64,000 nucleotides of DNA from Microbacterium sp. MYb66 (GTDB taxonomy: Bacteria > Actinomycetota > Actinomycetes > Actinomycetales > Microbacteriaceae), in NCBI RefSeq assembly GCF_002979435.1, contig NZ_PCOV01000002.1:558001-622000 (forward strand). Direction: 5' to 3'. The position numbers were made by a program, and so were the translations under genes. Below, piece by piece: positions 8,684 through 17,731 of the stretch (position 1 is its first letter; every line of letters begins with the position of its first letter). The notes below the pieces were generated by a model that did no database searches, was not told the origin of the DNA, and saw nothing but the letters and a program-made list of their open reading frames with translations.

Positions 8684-9847
8684 TCAGCGCTTGCCGGCGA
8701 TCTGCCGGCCGACGATCTCGCGCATGATCTCGTTCGTGCCGCCGTAGATGCGGTGCACACGGGCGTCGAGGAAGGCGCGGGCGATCGGGTACTCGGTGAT
8801 GTATCCGTAGCCTCCGTGCAGCTGCACGCCGGTGTCGAGCACCTCCCACTCGCGCTCGGTCGCCCAGAACTTGACCTTCGCGGCCTCTTCGGCCGAGAGC
8901 TTGCCCTCCTTGTAGGCGAGCAGCGCACGGTCGATGTAGGCCCAGAGCGCGTCGACCGTGGTCGCCATGTCGGCGATCTTGAAGCGGGTGTTCTGGAAGT
9001 CGATGATCCGCTCTCCGAAGGCCTCGCGGTCCTTCGTGTAGGCGACGGTCCAGTCGAGCGCGGCCTGCGCGGCCGCGGCTCCCGCGACACCGATCGACAG
9101 GCGCTCGAGCGGCAGGTTCATCATCAGCTGGATGAACCCCATCCCCTCCTTGCCGCCGATGAGGTTCTCCTCGGGCACGAACACGTCGCTGAACGAGAGT
9201 TCGGCGGTGTCGTGGCCCTGGAATCCCATCTTGTGCAGTTTCTTGCCGTGGTCGAAGCCCTCCATGCCGTTCTCGATCAGCACGAGGCTGAACGCGTCCG
9301 GGCGGTTACCCTCGCCGGTCTTCACGAACGTGACCACGAGGTCGGCCGTCGCGCCCGACGAGATGAACGTCTTTGCGCCGTTGACGATGTAACCGCCGTC
9401 GACCTTCTTGGCCGTGGTCTTGATGCCGCGCAGGTCGGATCCGGCACCGGGCTCGGTCATGGCGAGAGCGCCGACGACCTCTCCGGTGGCCATGCGGGGC
9501 AGCCACTTCTCCTTCTGCTCCTGGGTGCCCATGTGCACGAGGTAGGGCACGGCGAGGTCGTCCTGGATGCCGAACGCCCCGGCGAGCGATCCCGCCCCCG
9601 CGGCGATGACCTCTTCGTTCACGACCGCACGGAAGCGGTAGTCCTGCAGCATCCCGGCGCCGCCGAACTCCTCGGGCACGGACAGGCCGATGATCCCGGC
9701 CTCGCCCGCGGCGAGCATCGTGGCCCGGTCGACCTCTCCGTCGGCGTTCCACTTCTCGATGGCCTCGTTGGTCACGTGGCGCTTGACGAAGTCCTTGACC
9801 AGGTCCCGGAAAGCCTCGTGATCCTCGTCGTAGATGTCGCGTTCCAT
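8684..9847 (-). CDS. Acyl-CoA dehydrogenase
   Basis: A 387-residue FAD-dependent acyl-CoA dehydrogenase of normal length. The N-terminal helical domain contains SVPEEFGGAGM, the middle beta domain contains LAMTEPGAGSDLRGIKTTA and TFISSGATADL, and the C-terminal helical domain carries the family signature WATEREWEVLDTGVQLHGGYGYITEYPIARAFLDARV. It oxidises an acyl-CoA to the trans-2-enoyl-CoA and passes electrons to electron-transfer flavoprotein. AGGAGGACGGC precedes the ATG. It is transcribed alone, ends in a strong hairpin, and no beta-oxidation partners are adjacent. Chain-length preference is not readable. Confidence 0.93.
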   Translation of the reverse strand: MERDIYDEDHEAFRDLVKDFVKRHVTNEAIEKWNADGEVDRATMLAAGEAGIIGLSVPEEFGGAGMLQDYRFRAVVNEEVIAAGAGSLAGAFGIQDDLAVPYLVHMGTQEQKEKWLPRMATGEVVGALAMTEPGAGSDLRGIKTTAKKVDGGYIVNGAKTFISSGATADLVVTFVKTGEGNRPDAFSLVLIENGMEGFDHGKKLHKMGFQGHDTAELSFSDVFVPEENLIGGKEGMGFIQLMMNLPLERLSIGVAGAAAAQAALDWTVAYTKDREAFGERIIDFQNTRFKIADMATTVDALWAYIDRALLAYKEGKLSAEEAAKVKFWATEREWEVLDTGVQLHGGYGYITEYPIARAFLDARVHRIYGGTNEIMREIVGRQIAGKR

Positions 9848-9999
9848 GCCGTCCTCCTGAACGTCTCATGCATCGTTGCTCCGGCGATTCTACGTCGCAG
9901 CGCTCAGGCGGGACAGGACGTTGTGAGAATGCATCCCATAAGTGATGACACTGGGTACCGCGGTTGTCGGATGCCGCAACACCCGCGGATTCCGCCCGC

Positions 10000-10929
10000 T
10001 CAGTGCGGGTAATCCGGGGCTGCGGGCAGTCCGAAGAACTCCTCGAGCGTGTGGAATCCGCCGTCATGATAGGCCGCCGCGAGGTCGACGCCGACGTAGC
10101 GGAGGTGCCACGGTTCCGGCGCGTATCCGGTGACGGGCGTGCCGATCTGCTCGTAGCGGACGATGAAGCCGTACTCCCAGGCGTGCGCGGCGATCCAGTC
10201 GCTCTGCCCGGTGCCGCCGAAGCCGTCGAGACCCCCGCAGCTCGCCCCGCACGCGACCACGTCGAGCGCCAGCCCGGTCTGATGCTCGCTGTGACCGGGA
10301 CGCGCGGATCCGGCATCCGCGTCCGCCTGACCCTGCGTGCGCACGTGCGTGTCGTAGGTCGACACCTGCAGTCCGTACGAACGGTAGCCGTTGTTCGCGC
10401 CGATCCGCCCCGCCCCGGCCGCGACGGAGGCCTCGGCCATCGCTCCGACCGCGGCCGCGACGTCGAGGCGCACACGTCCGGACGGCGTCGTCATCTGCAG
10501 GGGCACCGAGTCGAGCGCGGCCGGCTCGTAGTCGGCGGGGTTCAACGGCAGACTCTTGTTCACCACGACCCACACACGGGCGGGATCGGTCAGGGAGATG
10601 CACGGGGCGTTCCCCGCGACCACCGCCTCCCGGAAGCGGACACCCCCTCCGAAGGCGGCGACCGTGGCCGCGTCGTCGCCGTTCGCGATCGCCTGCTGCA
10701 CGGCCGGGTCCGCACACGGGTCGACCGCGGTCGTCGCTCCCACCTTCACCGGCGGCACCTGCATCACCGCGACCGGCACCGGCATCGTGTCGGCGGCCGG
10801 CGGAGCGACCGGGACGGACGCGATCGAGAGCATCATCCCGAGTGCGGTCACGGCGACGCCGATCGGCAATGCGGGTCCGCGGATCGGGGAGCGCGGAGCC
10901 GCATGCTGAGCGTGCGGCGAGAAGTGCAT
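10000..10929 (-). CDS. VanY/LAS-type D-alanyl-D-alanine carboxypeptidase, membrane anchored
   Basis: A 309-residue M15-family zinc peptidase. A hydrophobic segment at about residues 23-43 is a signal anchor or signal peptide. The catalytic domain is C-terminal: RPGHSEHQTGLALDVVA supplies the first zinc His and Asp, and PEPWHLRYVG supplies the second His. A conserved YRSYGLQ segment precedes them. Enzymes of this family trim the terminal D-alanine from peptidoglycan stem peptides outside the cell. The roughly 120 residues between anchor and catalytic domain are not recognised. It diverges from the radical SAM gene across a 74-base AT-richer region. Confidence 0.88.
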   Translation of the reverse strand: MHFSPHAQHAAPRSPIRGPALPIGVAVTALGMMLSIASVPVAPPAADTMPVPVAVMQVPPVKVGATTAVDPCADPAVQQAIANGDDAATVAAFGGGVRFREAVVAGNAPCISLTDPARVWVVVNKSLPLNPADYEPAALDSVPLQMTTPSGRVRLDVAAAVGAMAEASVAAGAGRIGANNGYRSYGLQVSTYDTHVRTQGQADADAGSARPGHSEHQTGLALDVVACGASCGGLDGFGGTGQSDWIAAHAWEYGFIVRYEQIGTPVTGYAPEPWHLRYVGVDLAAAYHDGGFHTLEEFFGLPAAPDYPH

Positions 10930-11003
10930 TGGTCCATCTTCTCATTCGAAGATATCTCGCAGAGTCGCTTGCAATGATTTCGTCTTTCTGTTCGAATGGG
11001 TGA

Positions 11004-12047
11004 ATGCGGTGGCAGGGACAGAAGCTCGGAGAGACGGACGCGGCGGCGCTGCCCGGCCTCGAAGACCGCTCGAGCGTGCTGCGCACGGTGACCACGCCGG
11101 AGTTCGCCGGCATGACGTTCCACGAGGTGCTGTCGAAGTCCGCTCTCAACCACGTACCCGGGGCGTCGCGCATGCCCTTCGCGTGGACGATCAACCCCTA
11201 CCGCGGATGCTCGCACGCGTGCGTGTACTGCTTCGCCCGCGGAACACACGAGTACCTCGACCTCGACGGCGGATCGGACTTCGACTCGCAGATCGTGGTC
11301 AAGGTGAACGTGGTCGAGGTGCTCGAGAAGGAGCTGCGGCGCGGGAGCTGGCAGCACGAGACCGTCGCGTTGGGCACCAACACCGATCCGTATCAACGCG
11401 CCGAGGGGCGCTACAAGCTCATGCCCGGCATCATCGAGACGCTCGCCGCATCCGGCACTCCGATGTCGATCCTCACCAAGGGGACGCTGATCCGCCGCGA
11501 CATCCCCCTGCTCGTGAAGGCTGCGCAGCGGGTGCCGATCGATGTGCAGATGTCGATCGCGATGTACGACGACGAGCTGCAGAAGGCCATCGAACCTGGG
11601 GCACCGACCACGCAGGCACGGCTCGACACCGTGCGCGCCCTGGCCGACGCCGGGTTCCGGGTGACCGTCTTCCTGATGCCGATCATGCCGCACATGACCG
11701 ACTCGCTCGAGGCGATCGACAGCGCCCTGGCGCGCATCAAGGAGGCCGGAGCGCGCACCGTCATCTACGGAGCCCTGCACCTGCGACCGGGGGTGAAGCC
11801 GTGGTTCTTCGAGTGGCTCGGTGCGCACCGGCCCGACCTGGTGTCGTCGTACCGCGGGCTCTACCCCGGCGTGTCGGCAGAGGCCCCCAAGGGGTACCGG
11901 CAGTGGCTCGCGAAGCGGGCACGCCCGCTCATCCGGATGCACGGGCTCGACGGCCGCCATGAGGACGACTATCCGCAGCGCGTCCGACCCGTGCGGTTCA
12001 CGCCGACCGCGGCATCCGAGCCCGCGGCGCAGCCGATGCTGTTCTGA
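11004..12047 (+). CDS. Rv2578c-family radical SAM protein
   Basis: A 347-residue radical SAM protein. The iron-sulphur binding cysteines are in RGCSHACVYCFARGTHEYL (CxxxCxxC, about residues 70-77), followed by the strand ETVALGTNTDPYQRAEGRYKL and TKGTLIRRDIPLL. The start MRWQGQKL is the characteristic beginning of the Rv2578c group, which is distantly related to spore photoproduct lyase. The substrate of the group is not established to my knowledge. The binding site upstream is weak. It is followed by the yaeQ-like gene 37 bases later, which has its own leaderless-type promoter. Confidence 0.85.
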   Translation: MRWQGQKLGETDAAALPGLEDRSSVLRTVTTPEFAGMTFHEVLSKSALNHVPGASRMPFAWTINPYRGCSHACVYCFARGTHEYLDLDGGSDFDSQIVVKVNVVEVLEKELRRGSWQHETVALGTNTDPYQRAEGRYKLMPGIIETLAASGTPMSILTKGTLIRRDIPLLVKAAQRVPIDVQMSIAMYDDELQKAIEPGAPTTQARLDTVRALADAGFRVTVFLMPIMPHMTDSLEAIDSALARIKEAGARTVIYGALHLRPGVKPWFFEWLGAHRPDLVSSYRGLYPGVSAEAPKGYRQWLAKRARPLIRMHGLDGRHEDDYPQRVRPVRFTPTAASEPAAQPMLF

Positions 12048-12084
12048 ACCGAGGGAGCTCTGCGGCCCCGTAGGCTCGACAGTT

Positions 12085-12624
12085 ATGGCTATCGGCTCCA
12101 CCATGCACACGTTCGACGTCCAGCTGGCCGACACCGATCGGGGCGTCTACGAGGACTTCTCGCTGCGGGTGGCGCGTCATCCCTCCGAGACCGACGCCTA
12201 CATGCTCACGCGGATACTCGCCTACGGACTGGAGTTCGCCGAGGGCATCGCCTTCAGCGACGGCATCTCGTCCACCGAGGAGCCCGCCGTGATCGTGCGC
12301 GACATGACCGGCGCGATCATGGCCTGGATCGAGGTCGGCGCGCCCGATGCCGAACGCCTGCACTACGGCAGCCGACTCGCCGAGCGCACGGTCGTGTACA
12401 CCCACCGCGACCCCGCCAAGGTCATGGCGCCGTGGGCGGGGAAGAAGATCCACCGCTCCGATGCGATCCGGGTCTACAGCTTCGACCCCGGATTCATCGA
12501 GTCGGCCGTGCCGCATCTGGAACGACGCAACACCATGACCCTCACGGTGACGGAGCAGGTCGTCTACCTCGACCTGAACGGCGCTTCGCTGACGACCTCG
12601 ATCCACGAGCACCAGCCGGCCTGA
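12085..12624 (+). CDS. yaeQ: YaeQ-family protein
   Basis: A 179-residue protein matching YaeQ along its length: MHTFDVQLADTDRGVYEDFSLRVARHPSETDAYMLTRILAYGLEF, then GLSDG-like and WIEVGAPDAERLHYGSR segments. YaeQ has a restriction-endonuclease-like fold (PD-(D/E)xK relative). Its cellular role is unclear, although E. coli YaeQ was first linked to suppression of an RfaH defect. A TAGGCT hexamer ends eight bases before the ATG and no ribosome binding site is visible, which suggests a leaderless transcript. Confidence 0.88.
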   Translation: MAIGSTMHTFDVQLADTDRGVYEDFSLRVARHPSETDAYMLTRILAYGLEFAEGIAFSDGISSTEEPAVIVRDMTGAIMAWIEVGAPDAERLHYGSRLAERTVVYTHRDPAKVMAPWAGKKIHRSDAIRVYSFDPGFIESAVPHLERRNTMTLTVTEQVVYLDLNGASLTTSIHEHQPA

Positions 12625-12649
12625 GCCCCGGACCGCCCACCGAGCGCGC

Positions 12650-13984
12650 TCAGAGAGCGGGGGCGGCGTTCCAGGCGTCGACGAAGCCCTGCGTGTCGTC
12701 GCCTCCACCCTTCACGAGGTCCGGGTGGAGCTTCCCGGTGACCTTGAACGCGTACGCGGGACGATCGGTCTCCGCCGCCCAGCTCGTCGAACCGAAGATC
12801 TCGGCTTCCTGGTCCCGCAGCGCAGCGTGTTTGATCGCCGGGGCGAGCGCCGCGACATCGGCCCCGTGGTCGAGCACGACGTCGAGCTCCAGCGGCCCCA
12901 GTGCGACGGAGCGCACTCCCTCGGCATCCGCGAGCCCGAGCGCACGATCGAAGTTCGCGACGTATCCGTCCTCGCTCATGGTCTTCGCGGTGATGCGCGA
13001 GCCCGGCTCCTCCTGCTTCAGCACGAAGAGCTGGAGGGAGTTGAACTCCTGGAGGTCCGGCGTCGCGAGAAGAGCCTGCTGCACGCTCGTGGCCGTCTCG
13101 GCATCGGTCGTGGTCACCGAAAGATGCAGAGCGCGCGGCCCGTGCGTGTCGATCGAGGCCCCCACGACACCGGCGATCGGCGTGAGGATCGCACTGAGCC
13201 TGGCGGCGAGCTCCTCCTGAAGCGCCGGAGCCGTCATGATCCCGCTGAAGAGATCGACGCGGATCTTCGCCTCGCCGGACGTCATCGCGTCGACGGCGGG
13301 CGCGGCAGCCGCCGCCCCTTCGACCGTGCGCATCCGCAACGAGAGCGAGTCGTCGTCGAGCGTGTACTTCTGGATCGGAGCGACGGCGGCCACCGCCGCG
13401 ACCGTCTCGAGGGCGACCTTCAGCGCCGTCGGATCCTGCGTCTCGACCGACGAACGCTCGTGCACATCCGAGACCTTGAGCGATACGCCGTCGGTGAGAG
13501 GACCGGCCGCCGCCGCATCCGCCAGCGGCTCGATCGTGGCAGCCGGGTCGATCCCCGCTTCCGTGACCGCCTCGACGCCCAGCGAACCGTCGGAGGACCA
13601 GACACGACCCTGCAGGATGCCGTCGACTCCGGACAGCTCGCCCACTGCCTCAGCGAGTCCGGCAACCTCGTCCTCCTCCCCGGCGACCGTCCACTGCCAG
13701 GCGCCGGTGCGCACCCTGAGCACCACATCGTCGTCGGTCACGGACTCGGCGAGGTCGTTCAGACGCACGGCAGCCTCGGGGAGGTCCGCCGGTGCGACCG
13801 AATCTTCGAGCGTGATCAGGTAGCCGCCGTCTCCCGCCTTCTCGATCGAGGAGACGGCCGCATCCTTCGCGACCTGCTCCTCGAGGTCTTCGCTCTTCCG
13901 CGTGCACCCGGCGAGTGCCGTCACGGCGACCACCCCGCCCAACAGCAGAGCCACACCACGTACGATCCCCCGGTTCCGACGCAT
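12650..13984 (-). CDS. Hypothetical lipoprotein, 444 residues
   Basis: The N-terminus is a lipoprotein signal with the lipobox LAGC at about residues 24-27, so the protein is probably anchored on the outer face of the membrane. The rest is Ala/Val/Asp/Glu-rich with no membrane segment and only one cysteine, the anchor. At least three stretches look like repeats of a small alpha/beta unit: a segment built on LGPLELDVVLDHGADVAAL, one on THGPRALHLSVTTTDAETATS and one on DDVVLRVRTGAWQWTV. I do not recognise the family. TACGAT ends six bases before the ATG, again a leaderless arrangement. It is convergent with yaeQ, only 25 bases from it. Confidence 0.85.
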   Translation of the reverse strand: MRRNRGIVRGVALLLGGVVAVTALAGCTRKSEDLEEQVAKDAAVSSIEKAGDGGYLITLEDSVAPADLPEAAVRLNDLAESVTDDDVVLRVRTGAWQWTVAGEEDEVAGLAEAVGELSGVDGILQGRVWSSDGSLGVEAVTEAGIDPAATIEPLADAAAAGPLTDGVSLKVSDVHERSSVETQDPTALKVALETVAAVAAVAPIQKYTLDDDSLSLRMRTVEGAAAAAPAVDAMTSGEAKIRVDLFSGIMTAPALQEELAARLSAILTPIAGVVGASIDTHGPRALHLSVTTTDAETATSVQQALLATPDLQEFNSLQLFVLKQEEPGSRITAKTMSEDGYVANFDRALGLADAEGVRSVALGPLELDVVLDHGADVAALAPAIKHAALRDQEAEIFGSTSWAAETDRPAYAFKVTGKLHPDLVKGGGDDTQGFVDAWNAAPAL

Positions 13985-14077
13985 TACTCCATCGTATGCA
14001 CGAACGCGTGAAAGCCCGATGGACAGAAATCCCCATCGGGGTCTCGTGCTCGCACCGAGACGGGCGCGGAGGAACGG

Positions 14078-14114
14078 CAGAGGCCCCGCCCGCGGAAGCG
14101 GAACGGGGCCTCTG
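14078..14114 (-). terminator. Terminator hairpin after the DEAD-box helicase
   Basis: The inverted repeat CAGAGGCCCCG and its complement is separated by 15 bases, which are themselves partly complementary. It begins 11 bases past the helicase stop codon. It probably ends the helicase transcript and insulates the lipoprotein promoter just downstream. Confidence 0.7.
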
Positions 14115-14125
14115 TCGAGCGGGAC

Positions 14126-16432
14126 TCAGGCGGTCAGGTCGGCCGCGGTCGGCACGCGGCCGGCGATCTCCTCGATGATGTCGTCGTCGAGACGCGCGTT
14201 CTCGAACGGCGCGTCGATCTCGGCGCGGTCGAGCAGCTCGGTCATCCGACGCTGACGCTGACGCGTGATCAGAGTGACGACGCGACCCGAACGACCGGCA
14301 CGACCGGTGCGACCCGAGCGGTGCAGGTACGTCTTGTACTCGTCGGGGGCGTCGGCCTGGACGACCAGGTCGATGTCGTCGACGTGGATGCCGCGGGCGG
14401 CGACATCCGTGGCGACGAGCACGTTCACGCGACCCGAGGTCAGGCGCTCGAGGTTGCGCGTGCGCTTGGCCTGGTTCAGGTCACCGTGCAGCGAGACGGC
14501 CGGGATGCCGGCGTCGTCGAACTGCTCGGCGAGCATGTCGGCGTAGGCGCGGGTGCGAGCGAAGACGAGGGTCTTGCCTGCGCGGTCGACGAGCGACGTG
14601 AGGATGTCCGCCTTGTCGCGGTGCTCGATCACGAGCACGCGGTGCTCGATCGTGCTGGACTCCTGGTCCTCACCGGCGACCTCGTAGACGGCCGGGTCGA
14701 CGAGGAACTCGTCGACGAGCGCCGCGACCTCACGGTCGAGCGTGGCCGAGAACAGCAGCTTCTGACTGCCGTCTGCCGTGTGACGCAGGATGCGCTGCAC
14801 GGGCTCGACGAATCCGAGCTCGCACATGTGGTCGGCCTCGTCGAGCACCGCGATGCGGCAGTCCGAGAGGTCGAGCTTGCCCTGGTTGATGAGGTCCTCG
14901 ACGCGACCGGGGGTGCCGATCACGATGTCGACGCCCTTCTTGAGCGCACCCACCTGGCGACCCTGCGGCACACCACCGTAGATCTGCGTGGTGAACAGGC
15001 CGACGCTGCGGGCGATCGGCTGGATCGTGCGGTCGATCTGCAGCGCGAGCTCGCGCGTCGGAGCGAGGATGATCGCACGCGGCGACCGTCCGAACTCGCG
15101 GCGCTTGCCGGCCTGCGACTGCAGCACGCGCTCGACGAGCGGGGCGCCGAAGGCGATGGTCTTGCCGGATCCGGTGCGGCCCCGGGCGAGCACGTCGCGC
15201 CCGGCGAGGACGGCGGGGATGCTGGCTGCCTGGATCGGGAACGGCGTGGCCGCGCCCATGCCGACGAGGGTCTCGACGATGTTCGATCCGAGGCCGAGGT
15301 CGCCGAAGGTCACGCCATCGACCTCGACGGCCGCGACGGACTTCGCCTCGAGGCGCTCGTGCACGACATCGTCACCCGGTGCGAACTTCGCCCCGGTCGA
15401 CGCCGGGCGGCTGGTGGCGTTCCAGTCGTTGCGGCTCGGTCGATCGTTGCGCGCCGGACGCCCGCGGGTGTCCGAGGTCAGGGGGCGGGGACGCTCGGTG
15501 CGGTAGGCGCCACCGGTCGACGGGCGCGAGCGCTCGTCGCGGCCACCCTCGAACGAACGCTGCGTGCGGTCACGGTCGAAGGCACGGCGTGCGCGGTCGG
15601 CGTCGTACGAACGCTCGGGGCGCTCGGCGCCACGGCTCGCCGCTGCACCGCGGTCGTCACGACGGGGACGCTCATCGCGGTCGAAGCGCTGACCTCCACG
15701 GTCGTCACGGTAGCCACCGGCACCCGTGGGGCGCTGGCCTCGACGGTCGTCGCGAACAGGACGTCCACCGTCGCGGTGGTCGTTGTCGCGGAAGCCCTGA
15801 CGCTGGGTACCGGCACCGCGGTCGTCGCGGCGCGGACGCTCGTCGCGCTGGCCGCCGCGCTCGTCGCGGTAGGTGCCGGGACCGGTCGGCCGCTGGCCAC
15901 CACGGTCGTCACGACGCGGACGGTCGTCGCGGTCGAAGCGCGGACGCTCGGCGCCACGGTCGAAGGAACGGGGACGCTCGTCGCGGCCGCCGGCGCGGCT
16001 CGGACGGTCGTCGAAACGACGTGCGCCGGTGGCGGGGCGGTCGGTGAAGCGAGGGCGTTCCGTGCGCTCGTCGCCGCGGTGGTGCGGGGCCTCACGGCGT
16101 CCGGACTCGGCGCGGTTGCGGATGCTCCTGGCCTCGTCGCGGCCTGCGCGCTCGGACGCGCTCCAGCGCTGCTTGGGCGCACCCGACTCGGCCTCGGCGG
16201 GGCGGTAGCCGCGGTGACCCGCGCTCCGGCTGCCCGGGCGACGGTCGTAGCCGCCGGCAGCGGGTGCGGAACGGCGGTCGCCGGCATCCGCTCGTCCACC
16301 GCGCTCGTCGCGCGCGCCGTCACGGGCCGGAGCGGCGTGGTGACGATCGTGGAAAGAGGTCTTCTTGGCGCCGTAGCGCGGCTCGAAGTTCGCGGACGGA
16401 CGTCCGCCGCGGGGCTTCTTGTTCTTCGGCAT
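14126..16432 (-). CDS. DEAD-box RNA helicase with long basic disordered N-terminal extension
   Basis: A 768-residue protein whose C-terminal half is a complete superfamily-2 RNA helicase: Q-motif region at about 378-407, Walker A ARGRTGSGKT at about 418-427, DEAD (VLDEADHMCELGF) near 531, SAT, ARGIHVDDIDLVVQ, and HRSGRTGRAGRSGR near 710. The first 350 residues are unusual: almost only Arg, Asp, Gly, Glu, Pro, Ser and Gln, with repeats such as RDDRGGQR and ERPRRDDRG. Most actinobacterial relatives carry shorter basic tails, often at the C-terminus. Such regions bind RNA and can drive condensation. Likely role is ribosome biogenesis or RNA decay. AGGAAG precedes the ATG. Confidence 0.93.
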   Translation of the reverse strand: MPKNKKPRGGRPSANFEPRYGAKKTSFHDRHHAAPARDGARDERGGRADAGDRRSAPAAGGYDRRPGSRSAGHRGYRPAEAESGAPKQRWSASERAGRDEARSIRNRAESGRREAPHHRGDERTERPRFTDRPATGARRFDDRPSRAGGRDERPRSFDRGAERPRFDRDDRPRRDDRGGQRPTGPGTYRDERGGQRDERPRRDDRGAGTQRQGFRDNDHRDGGRPVRDDRRGQRPTGAGGYRDDRGGQRFDRDERPRRDDRGAAASRGAERPERSYDADRARRAFDRDRTQRSFEGGRDERSRPSTGGAYRTERPRPLTSDTRGRPARNDRPSRNDWNATSRPASTGAKFAPGDDVVHERLEAKSVAAVEVDGVTFGDLGLGSNIVETLVGMGAATPFPIQAASIPAVLAGRDVLARGRTGSGKTIAFGAPLVERVLQSQAGKRREFGRSPRAIILAPTRELALQIDRTIQPIARSVGLFTTQIYGGVPQGRQVGALKKGVDIVIGTPGRVEDLINQGKLDLSDCRIAVLDEADHMCELGFVEPVQRILRHTADGSQKLLFSATLDREVAALVDEFLVDPAVYEVAGEDQESSTIEHRVLVIEHRDKADILTSLVDRAGKTLVFARTRAYADMLAEQFDDAGIPAVSLHGDLNQAKRTRNLERLTSGRVNVLVATDVAARGIHVDDIDLVVQADAPDEYKTYLHRSGRTGRAGRSGRVVTLITRQRQRRMTELLDRAEIDAPFENARLDDDIIEEIAGRVPTAADLTA

Positions 16433-16447
16433 TGCGATTTCTTCCTG

Positions 16448-16465
16448 TGTTCTCGCACGAGAACA
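16448..16465. promoter_or_regulatory. Perfect palindrome just upstream of the helicase start
   Basis: TGTTCTCGCACGAGAACA is an 8+2+8 perfect inverted repeat, 16 bases before the helicase ATG and directly upstream of its AGGAAG binding site. It could be an operator or a leader stem-loop affecting translation. The half-sites are GTTC...GAAC with eight bases between, the opposite order and a wider gap than the actinobacterial LexA box, so I do not call it SOS control. A second short hairpin, AGCGTC/GACGCT, lies at 16563-16578. Confidence 0.4.
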
Positions 16466-16714
16466 GCGCAGCGCGCACGCGCATGCACCCAGCGCATGGT
16501 CGAACAGGACCTGCGGGGTTCCGGACTGTCAGCGGCCGGGGCCATTCATGTGATGGTTGATTAGCGTCGAGCGACGCTCACCATCGGCCCCTGGACTCAC
16601 ACTTCATACACAGAAAACGTCCGCACCAACGCGCGGGTGTCCGAAGCCGACCGTCCGATACTACCCGGTGCACCTGAGAGAGTGCCGACGCGGGCGTGGC
16701 CGTACGATGACGAG

Positions 16715-17611
16715 GTGAGTACCGCTTCCCCCACCGGCGCCCAGATCTCCCTCCAGCTCGGCCTCGCCAGCGCACAGATCGCCCAGGTCGGCGCATCCCT
16801 GCGTTCGCTGCGCATCGGCGGTGTCGACCTCGTCCCGCCGTATCCGCTCGACCTGCCCACGCCGGCCTGTTCCGGTGTGGTGCTCGCTCCCTGGCCGAAT
16901 CGCGTCCGGGACGGGAAGTGGGACGACGAGGGCACTTCTCGAACTCTCGCCATCACCGAGCCGAAGCTGAACAACGCCAGCCACGGATTGCTGCGGTTCA
17001 CCGCCTACGAGGTGTCGCACACCGACCGCGAGGCCGTGCTGCGGGCGAGCATCGTGCCGCAGACGGGATACCCGTATCTGGTCGAGACGACCGTGACGTA
17101 TGCGCTCACCGCCGACGGCATCGACGTGACGCACACGCTCACCAATCGCTCGGCCACGCCTGCCCCGGTCGCCCTCGGCACGCACCCGTTCGTGACGATC
17201 GGCGACGTCGATCCGCACGACCTCGTCCTGCGGATCCCCGCCGAGACGGCCTTCGTGACCGACGAGCGGATGCTCCCGACCGGCACCCAAGCGGTCGAGT
17301 CGGCCCTGCGCGAGGGAGCCCGGCTCGGAGACCTCGCGCTCGACACCGGGTTCACCGACCTCTCCCGCGACGCCGACGGCCGCGTGCGGCATTCGCTCAC
17401 GGCGCCCGACGGTCGTCGGGTCACCCTCTGGCAGGGCGAGGGCTTCGACTACGTGCAGGTGTACACGACGCCCGCGTATCCCGGGCAGAGCCTCGCGGTC
17501 GCGATCGAGCCGATGACCGCGCCCGCCGATGCGCTGAACAGCGGCCTCGGCATCCGTCGCCTCGCGCCCGACGAGACCTGGACCCTGCGCTGGGGCATCA
17601 CCTACGCCTGA
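16715..17611 (+). CDS. Aldose 1-epimerase family protein (GalM-like)
   Basis: A 298-residue galactose-mutarotase-fold enzyme that interconverts alpha and beta anomers of a sugar. Recognisable elements are LAPWPNRVRDGKW (sugar-binding Asn-Arg), NNASHGLLRF with the catalytic-site His, GTHPFVTIGD with a second His, and VAIEPMTAPADALNSG with the glutamate near the C-terminus. The start is GTG 16715: TACGAT ends six bases before it, with no ribosome binding site, so it is probably translated from a leaderless mRNA. It is monocistronic and its sugar cannot be named. Confidence 0.87.
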   Translation: MSTASPTGAQISLQLGLASAQIAQVGASLRSLRIGGVDLVPPYPLDLPTPACSGVVLAPWPNRVRDGKWDDEGTSRTLAITEPKLNNASHGLLRFTAYEVSHTDREAVLRASIVPQTGYPYLVETTVTYALTADGIDVTHTLTNRSATPAPVALGTHPFVTIGDVDPHDLVLRIPAETAFVTDERMLPTGTQAVESALREGARLGDLALDTGFTDLSRDADGRVRHSLTAPDGRRVTLWQGEGFDYVQVYTTPAYPGQSLAVAIEPMTAPADALNSGLGIRRLAPDETWTLRWGITYA

Positions 17612-17657
17612 GACGCCGCTGCGCGATCCCACGCGTGCACCACTGCGCACGAAGTCC

Positions 17658-17707
17658 GCAGAAAGGCCCCGGATCACGCATCTCATGCGGATCCGGGGCC
17701 TTTCTGC
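17658..17707. terminator. Bidirectional terminator between galM-like and RND genes
   Basis: GCAGAAAGGCCCCGGATC and its exact complement flank an inner CGCAT/ATGCG stem, giving one nearly perfect hairpin of about 23 pairs. It lies between two convergent genes (stops at 17611 and 17732) and has T/A-rich steps at the stem base on both strands, so it can serve both. Confidence 0.8.
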
Positions 17708-17731
17708 GGCGTTGTTCACACCGAGCGGGAG

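Noticed and set aside
16448..16465. SOS (LexA) box before the helicase
   Set aside because: The half-sites are in the order GTTC-N8-GAAC, not GAAC-N4-GTTC, so it does not fit the actinobacterial LexA consensus.
14321..16564. Long plus-strand open frame (over 700 codons) opposite the DEAD-box helicase
   Set aside because: It is a shadow of the GC-rich Arg/Asp/Gly codons of the helicase. It has no domain, no ribosome site and a composition (Val/Arg/Thr/Leu monotony) expected from complement reading.
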